Assembly (NCBI GenBank): GCA_024138025.1
Contig: JAMXBD010001107.1
Span: 310,001-374,000 of the forward strand
Direction of reading: 5' to 3'
DNA from: Combretum micranthum
Taxonomy: Eukaryota; Streptophyta; Magnoliopsida; Myrtales; Combretaceae
Length of the DNA stretch: 64,000 bases
The position numbers were made by a program, and so were the translations under genes. The notes below the pieces were generated by a model, which worked only from the letters and a program-made list of their open reading frames with translations, made no database searches and had not been told where the DNA came from. Positions within the stretch are counted from its first letter, which is position 1; every line of letters begins with the position of its first letter. This document shows, piece after piece, positions 24,034-36,280 of this stretch.

Positions 24034-27000
24034 ATGAGTGAAGTCTTCGAAGGTTACGAGCGTCACTACTGCGAACTCTCTGCCAATCTCTCTAGAAAGT
24101 GCAATTCAGCTTCTCTCCTCAACGATGAAGGTAATCAGATCGCTAATTGCCCCACTTTACTTCAATTAAATGAATCGTTTGTCTCACATTTTCGTATTCA
24201 ATTGGTTGTTAGTGCGATTACTTGAGGGATCGAATTTCTAGGGTTTCTAGAGGAGTATTAATCCCTGCAATTCGATTATCCACGATCTGGAGTATGCACT
24301 TCGTGCAATTTCCTTGTTGATCAAACTTTAATTTCTCGTTGACTACAAAACAGAAATTATTGATTTGGAATTTAGTTTAATTGTCTTTTTATGTGGTAAC
24401 ACTAATGAACTTCTTAGTTGAAAAGTATTGTTCCCTTTTTTCTTTTCTTTTTTTTTTTTTTTTAAATGGGAGATTGGATTTGGTGAATTCTGATCCGCTG
24501 ATTGGGGAGTCGCCTTGTTATAGGTCCGTTCCGTTACATCTATTTGATCTTTGTGATGTGATGAAGTGAAGACTGTGGTTGATGATAAGAGGGAATTTGC
24601 CATGAAATTTAATTTAAGATTTTATCCCTGATTCCTATACTATGGATTTGTAAGCGGGTTGGGTTTTGGATTTTAAACCCAAAGCATGATTTAGGGTAGA
24701 GCTCTTTGTGACAAAGAGTGGATTAGAAAATTGTTGAAGTTGACCCTAGCTCAAGATGCTATGCTGAACTCATCGGAGAAATGGTGAGTCCTCCATTCAT
24801 TGTCTGGGAATAGGATTTATGCAGCGGTGAAGAGAGTGAAACAGATTTGGCAGTGATGACCTATTGTGTTTTAGAAAAAATACGCAGACCATGCTTGTTG
24901 GGTTGTTTCCTTTTTCAGGATTCGACGATACAGTTTGGCTGTGGGACGAATAGTTGTGCTTATTTACATTTTTTAGTTCAGCCACTTTGGTAACCTCTTG
25001 ACAATACCAGTTGCTCATGACTTGCAGCGGAGAAAAGCAAAGTGGTTTCTGAAATTAAGAGTGCACTTGATGAAGCTGATATGCTGGTATTTTTCTAGTT
25101 TATCTTCATATTGAGTGTTCTTAGTTCTCCATTTTCATTATTTGGGGACTGACCATCCAAACTCTCTCAGATACGAAAAAGGACCTTGAGGCCAGAAGTT
25201 TGCAACCAAGTATCAAGGCGAATCTTCTTGCAAAGTTGAGGGAATACAAATCTGATTTGAACAATTTGAAAAGGGAGTTTAAAAGAATGACATCACCTAA
25301 TGCTAATGCTGCACGTGAGGAACTATTGGAGGCTGGAATGGTAGATACACATTTGGTATGCCCCCTATAAAAGCCTACAGATCTAAATTTTGTGAGATTT
25401 TTTGTGTAGGGATAGCATGGTAAGTCACATACGTAGTTCAAGATTATGATATAGATTATAATCTCAATTTGCAACCTTGAACTTGAAGTTTGCTGTATTT
25501 TTTAAGTAGGGCTTTCGTTTGCAATTGGAGGTTATGTTAAACCAGTAATTGTGAGTTGGTTTTGACAAGTATTTGAGCTTTGCATTTGGTATATATGGTC
25601 ACTCTCATATTCTAAATCTTCATTAGAGTTATGTGGCATTTGTATCCTAATCAGGAAAAATGCACTTACGTCACCTACATTTTTCCTTCTCTTCATTTAG
25701 GAGCTATTCTTTCAAAATTTTATTCAAGATCTAAGGCCCCATTTGTTTTAATGAAAATATTTTTCAGGAAAATGTTTTTTCATTTTTTCGTGTTTGTTTA
25801 AGAAAAAATAGGACAATTAATGGAAAACATTTTCCCTTATTTTGGAAAGTCTCCCTTATTTTGGAAAATATAGACTTTTCATAGCTTATTTTTTGGAAAA
25901 TGATTGATGGAATATAAATGTGTAAGTAATTTTTTATCAATTTATGAGTTTATTTGCCAGTCATTACTATCTAAAAACATTTATTATTAATTTTTTAATA
26001 GATTTATTTCTCATTATAGTATATGTAATTTTTCAGTTTTTATACTTAAAATATATGAGTTACCTTGAAACTGTAAATAAAGGAAAAGTATTTTCATAAA
26101 ATTAGCTAAACATTTGAAAATGTTACTTTTCTGGAAAACTTTTTTAAGGAAAAACATATTCATTAACAAATACTTTTCCTCAAAACAAATGGGCCAAGTT
26201 TTCGAAAAGGAGTTAAAATAGGTTTCCTCATTCTCCATCACAAGTGCCATGAAAGTTAGGTCCTAAAATGAAGAAGTTTGTGGGAAAAAAAAAATGGAAG
26301 GAGAGTAATGAAAGTCCTATTTTAACTTATTGCAAACTTACATTATTGGAATAAAAATTAAAAAAAAAAGGAAAAAGAAAATAAAAACAGGTTCCAAGCC
26401 TTACCCCCCAGCCCACATCTGTTTCTAAGTTAATTTGCCCCTGTGATTATGGATGTGTGTGTCCACACATGCATAGTCATGCACATGGAATTTTAGTTCT
26501 AGATTTAATATTCTTGTGGATCTAAATCCTCCTTCATGAATATAGCAGATATATAAACTTGTGGATAGATTTATCTCATTAATGATATGTTGCAGGCTTC
26601 TGCGAATCAGAGGGAAAGATTGGCTCTGTCAACAGAAAGACTAGATGATGCAAGTGAGCGGATAAAAGAGAGTAGAAGAACCGTGTTTGAAACTGAAGAG
26701 CTTGGTGTGTCAATCCTCCAAGATTTGCATAACCAACGCCAGACTCTGCTGCATTCCCATAGCAAGGTATAGGTTGAGGTTTGCCTGCTATCGAGGCCGG
26801 TGCTATCTAATGGCTTTGCACTGGCTTGCTAATATTGAGATGCAGTCATTTTGATTAAATGCAAAGCTTAATTGCTGTCGCACATACCACTCATGATTTA
26901 GGAGCATGGTTTGATCTTTGCACAATGAAGTATCAATTAACTTTTTCAAGGTATTTCTTTAACTTTCTTTTGGTCTTATTTGACAGCTTCATGGGGTGGA

Positions 27001-27139
27001 TGATGCAATAGACAAGAGTAAGAAAGTTCTAACTGCCATGTCAAGGCGAATGACGAGAAACAAGTGGATTGTCTTCTCAATTATTGTAGCTCTTATTGTT
27101 TGTATTCTCTTTGTTCTGTACTTCAAGCTTTCTCATTGA
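24034..27139 (+). CDS. VTI12: Vti1-type v-SNARE, VTI12-like (5 exons; one apparent 1-base frameshift)
   Basis: Vesicle SNARE (Qb class) that pairs with syntaxins for fusion at the trans-Golgi, prevacuolar compartment and vacuole. Exons: 24034-24130, 25028-25086, 25171-25355, 26596-26766, 26987-27139, all with GT-AG introns. The start MSEVFEGYERHYCELSANLS matches the family N-terminus. The N-terminal helical domain spans exons 1-3, and the SNARE helix lies in exons 4-5 (ETEELGVSILQDL through LHGVDDAIDKSKKVL). A C-terminal membrane anchor (WIVFSIIVALIVCILFVLYF) follows, ending KLSH. The exons total 665 nt, one short of 666, which would give 221 residues as in Arabidopsis Vti1 proteins. The missing base is at about 25180 in exon 3, where the expected AAA-ATG-GAC reads AAAAAGGAC. 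The wording of exon 5 is closest to VTI12. Confidence 0.9.
25736..26195. mobile_element. MITE in intron 3 of the Vti1 gene (460 bp)
   Basis: The left end is GGCCCCATTTGTTTT and the reverse complement of the right end is GGCCCATTTGTTTTG, matching with one indel. Further in, both ends carry GGAAAA-type words. The interior is AT-rich with no ORF of interest. Terminal sequences of the GGCCCCATTTG type are common in hAT-like plant MITEs. I did not find a clean target duplication, so the exact ends are approximate. Confidence 0.65.
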
Positions 27140-28547
27140 TCCATCACTGATTGATGGAATGCTTTTCTATTGTGCTGTTTGATAAGAACTTTGTTGTATA
27201 TAGAGAAATTAATGGTGGCACAGCAACTGTCCACTTTACGATCACCAGATTTGCTGTAATTCTGCTCTATCTTCGAGTTTCAATTTGCATTTTGAATATA
27301 CAAAGATGCGTTGCGGTCCCACATTTTGTAGACAACTACGTTTAATTCCTTCCATGCGTCGAATCGCAGCTACAACGATGGGATGTGGAATTACATGGAA
27401 GCTCATGCTATGGTCAAATGATTGTTGCAACCGTCGATGTTTCCGTATCAATCGCAGACATCCTGTATGAACAGAAGGAAAGTAACATGTAAGTGGACGC
27501 ATTTAGATATTTGGTCATCGTTAAGCAGAAAATGAGTCTGGTATATATCACATCATGTTCGAGTTGAATTGCTTGGGCTTGAGTTCAGTTTGAAATTTTA
27601 AAGCTCAAACTTGATTAAGCTTAATATTTTGAGTTTGAGTTTGACTTAAAATGGCATTGAATAAATTTGAGTTCGATTTGATTATATTTATTTAAGCTTG
27701 ATTTATTAAAGGATGTTTTTATTCTAATTAAATTAATATTAATTTCATAATAGGCTTGTGAGATAATCAAGCTAGATATTTGATGTTTTAACTACCTGGG
27801 TAATTTCAATGAGAGTTTTTTTTTTTTTTTTTTTTGGCCAAACATTTCAACGGGAGTGATATATCTATTTTAGAATTAATCTGAGCCTGGCTTATTTTAT
27901 TATATCTGCACTATGGATCAAGGTGCTCTAGTAATTAGCATGTCTTTCCTTTACTAAAATAATAGTTGCATGCCGGTGCTCGTAAGCACTATTATCCTAA
28001 AGCAAATGGGGTGGTTGGTCTGAAGTAGAATTTTCAATTGAGAAAGGCCAGATTACAGTCAAGCTACAAGTATAAATCGATGCTCCTTACGGTTGATTGC
28101 AAATTTTGAGAAATGTTTGGAAGCAACATAGTGTATTCCATCAATATTTATCCCTAAATATCACTTATGCTAGTAACGGTCTCCATAAGAATCTTTTTAT
28201 TTCATATTTATTTTTAAAATTGTTTTAAGAAGTTTTAATGAAACCTATCCATTTCATATTATAATTATTTTGGCACCAAATACTTTACAATGTTATTGTA
28301 AGATCATTTTAGTTCCAACAGTGGAAAATAATATAAGAAAAGCTAAGTGGAATGGAATGTTATTGACTCTAGGATGTTCCATACGGCTAGTCTCACTTAT
28401 GATCGGTCCTGCTAGGTTTAGGAACCAGACTCTATCGTTTGGCTAGTTTTAACCTATGAAAGAGTCTTGGTCAGGTTAACCTACGGATTAGACCAGTCAA
28501 AGAGACGAGTCTAGGTGAAGGTCCTGGACTGATCAAGCATGGACTAG
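27140..28547. other. Vti1 3' region and intergenic DNA with a dispersed repeat
   Basis: The 3'UTR of the SNARE gene runs into AT-rich DNA. At 27560-27780 there is a stretch rich in GAGTTTGA, AGCTCAAAC and GCTTGATT words. Similar sequence recurs near 31260-31560, 35400-35640 and 48520-48900, indicating one dispersed repeat family, perhaps hAT-related. A T-run lies at about 27818-27835. Confidence 0.55.
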
Positions 28548-28775
28548 AACTGTTTGTTTTGGCTTTTTTTCGGCAGATACAGACATTTTTTTAAACTTTT
28601 TGCTAGCAAATTATTTATCAAGAAATAGATATAGATAAAAAAAAGTTGACAGTTCTCATCAAAAGATCAAATAGAACAAATATAGATAAAATTTAGATGC
28701 AAATCGGATATATTTATACATATCATTTTAAAAAAGATACAGATACAGATGAAAAACAGACAATCCAAACAGACC
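28548..28775. mobile_element. MITE-like repeat, GTCTGTTTG ends
   Basis: The left end GAACTGTTTGTTTTGGC and the reverse complement of the right end (GGTCTGTTTGGATTGTC) are similar. Internal words AGATACAGATACAGATG and TAGATATAGATA recur. A related sequence in the opposite sense lies at about 43840-44000 (CTGTTTTTCATCTG and GGCCAAAAC shared). The ends are approximate and the superfamily is not assigned. Confidence 0.45.
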
Positions 28776-28779
28776 CAGG

Positions 28780-29500
28780 TCACAAGTTATGTTCCCCTCT
28801 CCCAATGGTAGGCTCATGAAGTTATAGTTATTTTGCATATCTTGGCAGTGCTCAAAAGAAGTGAATTTTGATCGGGGTAAAGAAACTTTGTTGTTTGTAA
28901 TAGGTTCCTATGCACACGCACATATATCTATAATTAAAATTAAATAAATGAAAAATAACGTTGCAAGTAACAAAAAGTAATGAAAATTGTTTGATTGTCT
29001 CATAATTTTCTTTCAAGAGAATGAAGAACAATGTAAAATATCGGTTTTCAATAGAATATCAGTTCTTAACTAAAATCTCATTTTATCTTTATAAAAAACA
29101 ATATTTTATACTTCAAAATACTTTCTATAAAGGTTCGTAGTCTAGGTTTTTGAGCTAAAATTAGGAATAAAGATGTCTTATAGCTCTCTAATGATAGTGT
29201 CAAAACACTCATAGGATGGAAAAATGGGCTATTCTGTTTGTTTAGCTTTGTATCTTTTTCTTTTCTTTATTTATTTATATTCAACTTTTCATATTTCTAA
29301 GCAATTTCTCAAGTCCTCAATCGTCTTTTTATTTAATGGCATTTTCAAATTGATGAATTAGATTTAGATCCTCTATTTCTTATTGTAATAGAGAATAAAA
29401 ATAAAATCTTTCAATTTATATGACGTTACTTAATAAAAATCAATAATATATCCATCACTTTTTTTATAGTTTTACTTATATGTATGATGATGTGTGGTTG
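28780..29500. other. intergenic, nothing recognised
   Basis: AT-rich sequence with no supportable gene or element. Confidence 0.5.
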
Positions 29501-29509
29501 ATAGTTGAT

Positions 29510-29930
29510 GCAGAAAAGACTCCTTTCCAATTCCTTAGGCCACGACGTACTTAAAATTTCGTCGAAGAGCAGCCTCTTTGGCACAATGTGAAGATAGCCA
29601 GGTTTCTCCAACGAATCGAACAGTAGAGAAACTTCCGACTTGGGCTGGGAAGGTTCCAAACAGGCAAGTGGACGAAGGAAGTTTGAGACACGCAATGTAA
29701 GAAAGCACGGATAACACGTGGATAGAGTAGGAACCCATCAAAGATCAAGGTTTCTACCCTAAAACCTGTCGGTTTTGGAACGTAACTGCGGGTCCCACCT
29801 CCTCCTAAGTCCTGCCCTTCCCTCCCCCGAGCTTCAGAAGGGTCCATTCCCGAGTTCCCGTCCCACTCTTGGTTTTACCAAATTCTAGCGTCTAGACATT
29901 GCGGATCGCGAGGATCAACATGGGACTTTA
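29510..29930 (-). other. GC-richer island with overlapping open frames, origin unclear
   Basis: This 0.4-kb stretch is much richer in G+C than its surroundings and is open in all three - strand frames over parts (29847-29551, 29741-29535, 29695-29426). One frame contains a protein-like phrase, GYLHIVPKRLLFDEIL. The composition and open frames suggest a decayed or captured gene fragment or first exon. I recognise no family and see no continuing exons, so I do not call a gene. Its right edge is duplicated at 30738. Confidence 0.35.
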
Positions 29931-31200
29931 CTATAGCAGGTAAAACACATATGTATTGTTTTTGTAAAAAAATTATAAAAATATAAATTATTAAAAAATT
30001 TATTAAAATTTTCCCTTTATATTGTATATTGAAGAATAGATCTAGAAGTTTCTATATGTATTATGTTTTGGAAAAAAGATATAATGATGATACTGAGTCA
30101 AACTTATAAAAATAGTTGTATCGCATATTAAAGAAAAAATATAGGTCTAAATATATGTTGCATGTTGGTCATGCAATACAAAAAAAAAATCCTATATCGC
30201 ATGTCCAATATACAATATAAAAATTTCAATATAAAGGTTTCTATATATATCTAATGTTAGAAATAAGATATAGAGATGATAATTATATAATTATTTTTAT
30301 TTAAGTTGTATTTATATAATTTTTTTAAATGATAGGTAAATATGAAATAATCTCAAATTATAGAAATGTAAACAAATCGTGTCCAAATTATATGGAAAAA
30401 AATTAAATTTGTTACATCAATTTTACCCAAAAGTTCAATTAGATATCAAAACCTTGAAATGGTTATTTTGATACATAATTAAACTTTTTGTGTTAATTTT
30501 TATTATCTTACTAGTAACGTTTGCTTTGTTTCTTGATGTAGAAGAGAAAAATTATTAGTACTACATGGTATTAAGAGAAGTAGTAAATATTTTAATGATA
30601 TGACATCTCTTTTATTAGTAAATAGAGTAAACGATATTAATGAGGTACTCAAAATATTTATAAACGTATGATTAGATATAAAATTAACTACTTCAAAACT
30701 CATGTACTCATTAAATTTTCATACAAAGTTTCTTGACTTCTCATCCCTTCGTTGGTTTTACCAAATTGTTGCTTTTAGACATTGAGGATTGTGAGGATCA
30801 AAATATGACTCTTCCAAATTATAGAGTTGTAAACAAATCATGTTAAAATGATATGGACAAATATTAAATTTGGTATTTTAACTGTGCACCAAAATTCAAT
30901 TAGATTTCAACACTTTGAAATGGTTATTTTGATACCTAATTAAACTTTTCATATCAATTTTTACTATTTCACTAACACTGTTTATTTCGTATCTTAATGT
31001 TGAAGAGATGGTCTATGGTACTAGATGATATTAAGAGAAGTAGTAAATTTAATGATATGATGTCTCTCTATATTAGCAAATGGAGCAAGCCATGTTAAGA
31101 AGGTAGTAAAAATAGTTATAAAAAAAAGTTTGATTAGATATCAAATCACTCCAAAGTTCATATACTTTATTAAATTTTCTTACAAAGTTCGCATAGCAAG
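29862..31200. repeat. small direct tandem duplication (unit about 0.46 kb, first copy interrupted)
   Basis: Copy 1 (29862 to about 30737) and copy 2 (about 30738-31200) share TTGGTTTTACCAAATT, then AGACATTG-GGAT-G-GAGGATCAA, ATGGTTATTTTGATAC, ATTAAGAGAAGTAGTAAAT and more. Copy 1 is longer because about 0.4 kb of AT-rich DNA (about 29935-30350) sits between GGGACTTTA and CAAATTATAG, which are nearly adjacent in copy 2. Confidence 0.75.
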
Positions 31201-34119
31201 TTTGACATATACCCAAATGATATACTATTCAATTTGAAGTTAACTCAATGGAAAAACTCAAAGTTCGATTTTGTTTGAACTTAAGTTTTAATTTTAAAGC
31301 TCAAGTTCGATTCAATATAATACTTGGTAAACCCAAGCTTGACTAAGATTAAGCTTGATTAGACTCATTTAAATTAAAAAATTAAGTTGATTTTTAGTAT
31401 GAATATTCAATAATTTATTTTCTTACTATATGAAAAGCTAAAATAGGCTCAAAAATGTAGAGTCAAGTATTACAAAACTTGAGTTTGAGCTCACAGCACA
31501 AATTTAAGTTATCATCAATTTGAACTTGAATGATAGGTTGGGAGTTGAATTTAAATTTGTGTGAGTAAACCGAAATTCTATAAAAGAAATTTCCATCGAT
31601 CTTGTAATTTAAATTCGTAAGTTGAATTTTATATTGAACCAAACTCTACTATTCTAATTAGGAATTTCTTCAAACTATAGAATTTCGATTTGGTTCATTT
31701 TGATTCATGGATTGAACCATATTATAATATTTTAAAAAGTATATACGCATAACAAGTAATTCTATATGAAAAATATTAAATTTATTTAATAACAATAAGT
31801 ATTGAATCATATAAAACATAAATCAAGTTGATATTCATACAACTATAAAATTTCAAATATCCACTAAATTAATTTTTATTCATACAACTAACATACAACA
31901 AGTACTTTAGGTCAATCTCTTTATAAAATTTATTAAATGTGGCTACAATTTTTTTTATTATGTATTTTAATAAATGTAAATAAAAAGTCTTTTAAGTATA
32001 ATGTTATATGAAAAGAAACTTTTCGTTATAAGTAACATATTTACTATGCTTTTTTTAAAAATTGTTTGGTCCGATTTTAGAGATTGATTTGATCTAATAT
32101 CTTAAAATTGGTTGGATTTAAAAATTTTCTAATCCAAATTGCCACAAAACCTATATTCAATTTTGCTTTGATTGGATTTTGACCGATGTTTTTCCCACCC
32201 CTAATCTTAGGTGCTGCTAATATGTATATTTTTTATTTAAATCTTAGATGGCATTGTCATTATGATTTGCTCGTTTTCGCTACTATCTTTCAACTATTTG
32301 TTTCGGTGGTAAATTTCATTTTTTTTTTCACTAGTAGTTTTTACTTTTTACCAACGACACTTTACACGTTTCACCGAGTAAGTAATCAACAGGAACATAC
32401 CAACTTTTATTACTTATTAGTCAGTAATTAATGTAACAACTAATCTTATTAAACATATTTACTCATACAAACAATAAAAAAATTAAAGATACAAAAAAAA
32501 GAAAGATGTTAAAAAAGAGAAGGAAAAAATAGCTGAAATAAAATTAAAACCCTTCAAATATTAAATGGTGGAGCACTGGATGGCCACCTATTAGCCTAGT
32601 CAATCATGGTTGCAATGTGGCAGATGGACACACACACTAACTGCTTTAATGTGATCTCTTAGGTGATGGCCACCAACCTAACTTATACTTAACCAATATT
32701 CACAAGGTTTCAATGTGTTTTTCAGCCTTTTTTTTTTCTTTCTCAGTTTTAATCAATTTATGTATTTTTAATAATTTATTATTCATTTAATTTAATTTAA
32801 TTTTAGACCAATAAAAAAGTTACATGTATTTTCTAAACGGAGATAGATAAAGATAAAATGTTGATATAGAAATATGTAAAAATAATGAAATTTATCTTTC
32901 GTAAACTATCCTACTAACAAAAAAATTTACAAAAGGAAATCATATAGATTTAATATATACCATTTCCATATTTAATATTTATTTTTATATTAATTCATTT
33001 ATTGGAGTGCTCTAGAGAAATAGATACCTGATGGTCCAATCTCAACTAAGAATCATTCAAACCAAATCCAGCCTACAAATGAAGTGGACTCCCCACTTAG
33101 GCCAAGGCCCTTTCCGTGCTGCAAGGTAGCAAAAGGACTCATTTGAGCATCCATCACTCTACTCAATACTCGATCGCTGCCTCTAGTATTTGGCTAGCTC
33201 TACTCTCTATGCCTCTTGGTACACTATTCTCGGTTGAGCTTCGCACACACAATAGTGGTCAACATGGTTCCACCCCATGTTCATTACAACTATTGTCAAC
33301 CACCCTCTTGCTCACTATCGAATGACCTCACAACGCGCTCAATTGTCTCTTGATCAACTATAAATAGCTCACTTCTGAACTAGTTAATTATTTTTTATTT
33401 ATATATTAATAATAAGAATGTATAAATTTTTCAAATACTTATAATATTACAATATCATTTTTTCAAATTTTAATAGTAATTATTGCACATAAATATATTT
33501 TAAAACATAAATTGAATAAAATTGAAAAAGAGTAAATATAAATATCGTTTCCATTAAAATAAAATGAATTCTTATATTCTTCTTGAGTTAAAATGATGAA
33601 TGAATGGGTTTGGGGTGATAAATAATATGAAAACGTATATTACTAAGTTTTATTCATTTTTATAATTAGTTTTTTAAAAATTTAAATATATGCCTTAATT
33701 AGAGAATCAAGTCCTGTTCTACAAAACATTTAAGAGATCCGTGCCATATCAATATTTTAAATAAATTTTTTTTAAATGCCTCACATCTTTGTCAAATGTT
33801 TTTTACGCAAAATTCTTCATCTATATATTTATTTAAAGCTTTATAGGTTCATATACTTTAATATAAATGATGGTGTACTGTTTTAAAGAACACTATTTGT
33901 TACTCCTACAAGTTTTTATATATGAGATCTTTCATTTTTCTTTTTTTAGATTATGTAGGTCTTATATATATATATATATATATTTATACAATACACTTAA
34001 AGAATAATAAAGTAGTATAAAAAAAACTTAATTTTTGAGGTTAGAAATTTTAAGGACTTCTAATTTTAGAAAGAGGATTTTTCATCTAGGATACTGTGCT
34101 AGGGATTGGATGCTCTTAG

Positions 34120-34350
34120 AGATACACTTCGGTCAAGTCGTACCTGAAACAAAATATACTGACTTAGCACATACTTAGTATATTTTGCATATGAAATAAA
34201 TATACTGACTTAGGACAAGATATATTAACCTGAAACATTTTACATCTGAAATAAAAAATACTACACCTAAATAAAATACACTATAAAAAATATAATGACT
34301 TATACACAAGTCGTCTCCATAAAAAATCAGCGACTTGACTAAGAATTTCC
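34120..34350. mobile_element. short insertion in copy A, 231 bp, with 12-bp direct repeats (Mutator-like MITE?)
   Basis: Flanked by perfect direct repeats GGATGCTCTTAG (34108-34119 and 34351-34362). Copy B has a single related site (GGATGCTCCTGG near 39117), so it is an insertion in copy A. The inner ends share GTCAAGTCG in inverted orientation near the termini (left 34132-34140; right 34332-34340 as complement). A target duplication of 9-12 bp with weak inverted ends suggests a non-autonomous Mutator-like element. Confidence 0.6.
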
Positions 34351-34684
34351 GGATGCTCTTAGCATAACAAATAAGGACTAATTTTAAGGGGAAAAAAAGG
34401 GAAAGAAAGAAAGACCTGTCCAAAATACAGGAGAGAGAAAAAAATCGGCCACCGGAGAGAAGAAAAAGATTCACTTCACACACCAAAAAAAAAAAAAAAA
34501 TTTGTAGTCAGATTCATAGAATAGCAGGACAAGAGATTTACAAAAACACAAAACATTACAAAACTAAACTTCCTCTCTTTCTCTCTCTTCTCGGCAGAGT
34601 CTTTTACGCAGAGAACTCCTCTCCTCTGCTCTCCTCAGCCCTCTCCTCCATTTTTAACGTTTCGGAACTCGATACATTCCTTTA

Positions 34685-34693
34685 AAACCCTAA
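34685..34693 (+). promoter_or_regulatory. telo-box in copy A leader
   Basis: AAACCCTAA about 40 bp before the ATG of the duplicated exon 1, identical in position to the telo-box of the functional gene copy. Confidence 0.6.
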
Positions 34694-34730
34694 CCAAACA
34701 ATAACAACAAAAATCAATCAATAAAAAAAC

Positions 34731-35083
34731 ATGGAGTCTCTCTCCTGTATCACCTTCCATCGTCCTTCCTCCTCGAACTCCATCGCTACACCTCCGCCGA
34801 TTCTCTCTCCACCCCCCATCTTCTACCTTCCAACACGCTATATTATCTTGTCGGAGGAGAAGGACAAGATCACTCTGCAAATCGAGTGGAAATGATGGTG
34901 ATAAGTTTAGTAAAGAGGAAGATGATGTTGATGGAGGACTAGGAAACGAGGATGTAGATAGAGCTCTGAATATGGATGGAAGTATTCCTGGTACTTCGAA
35001 TGAGTTCTTAAAAAGAGTCTCTTCTCGTGCTTATGATATGCGAAGACATCTTCATGAGTCGTTTGATTCTAGCAGCTACGATG
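34731..35083 (+). pseudogene. duplicated exon 1 of the DUF3110-like gene, frameshifted
   Basis: Nearly identical to exon 1 at 39495-39849, with the same ATG context and the same exon end (TACGATG|GTTGTT). It lacks one CT dinucleotide near codon 5, in the run TCTCTCTCC versus TCTCTCTCTCC. The frame therefore shifts and ends at TGA 34893-34895 after 54 codons. The downstream half, in the original frame, remains open as MDGSIPGTSNEFLKRVSSRA (from 34972). No exons 2-5 follow before copy B, so it is an exon-promoter fragment. It could still serve as an alternative transcription start for the gene downstream. Confidence 0.85.
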
Positions 35084-36280
35084 GTTGTTCTCTTTCTCTC
35101 TCCCTCTCTCTCCTTTTTAGTACTTCTCGTTTAATGCGTTTTGTTGTTTGTAGAATTTGATTGCATATAAAGGTCCGGGTTTAAAAAAGAAACTTTTCAT
35201 GTTATTACTGCTTAGATACATCTAATTAGCACGTTCCAGTTATTATTTTGATCTACTCTTTATGTTGGATTTGTTTTAAGCGAAATGTATTTTTTTTTCC
35301 CGTAATTTTAGAATGTTTGGAGACAATTATTGAATATTGTAGTTATAGTTATTGAGAAGATTAGTGTTAGCTAATGGCGGCTAGTGGTTAGAGATTTACT
35401 TTGATTAAGCTTGCTTAGACTTATTTAAATAAAAAAATTAAGTTGATTTTAGTATAAATATTTAATATTTTTTTCTTACCATATAAAAAGCTAAAATAGG
35501 CCCATAAACTATAAAGTCAAGTATTTCAAACTTTAGTTTGAGCTTATGGCACAAATTCAAGTTATTATTGATTCAAACTCTAATACTGGATAGGTCGAGA
35601 GTTGAATTTAAATTTGTGCAGAGGAAACCAAAATTTTATAAAAGAAATTTCCATCGATCTTATAATTTAAATTTGTGAGTTGAATTTTTATATTCAACCA
35701 ACCATACTATTGTGATTAAAATTTTCTTTAAACTATAGAATTTCGATTTGGTTCATTTTGATTTATGGATTGAAACATATTATATTATTTTAAAAAGTAT
35801 ATATGCATAACAAGTGATTTCATATGAAAAAATTAAATTTATTTAATAACAATAACTATTGAATCATATAAAACATAATCAAGTTAACATCCATACAGCT
35901 ATAAATTTCAAATATCCATTAATAACTTATATTTCTTCATACAACTAACATATAGCAAGTATTTTATGTCAATCTCTTTATAAAATTTATTAAATGTGGC
36001 TATAATTTTTTTATTATACATTTTAAATAAATGTAAAGTAAAAAGTCTTTTAAGTATAATGTTATATGATAAGAAACTTTTAGTTATAAGTAACATATTT
36101 GCTATGCTTTTTGTAAAATTGTTTGCTCTGATTTTAGAGATTGATTTGAATTAATATTTTAAAATTTATTGGATTTAAAAATTTTCCAATCCAAATAGAC
36201 ACAAAACCCATATTCAATTTACTTTAATTGGATTTTGACTGATGTTTTTCCGACCTCTAATCTTAAGTGTTGCTAATATA

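Larger units (their letters stand above)
31341..35396. repeat. tandem duplication, copy A (promoter plus exon 1 of the DUF3110-like gene)
   Basis: Aligns collinearly with 35397-40171 from the ATTAAGCTTG-TTAGAC region at the left edge to GTGTTAGCTAATGGCG, CTAGTGGTTAGAGATT at the right. The unit includes AT-rich repeat DNA, an LTR-like segment (33001-33370, with CTATAAATAGCTCAC), the gene's 5' flank, leader, exon 1 and the start of intron 1. Copy B begins where copy A ends, so the arrangement is head-to-tail. Confidence 0.88.

Noticed and set aside
33001..33370. Separate gene in the GC-richer part of copy A (also 38100-38450 in copy B)
   Set aside because: The frames differ between the two copies and contain stops; the TATA-like CTATAAATAGC and general look suggest an old LTR fragment.
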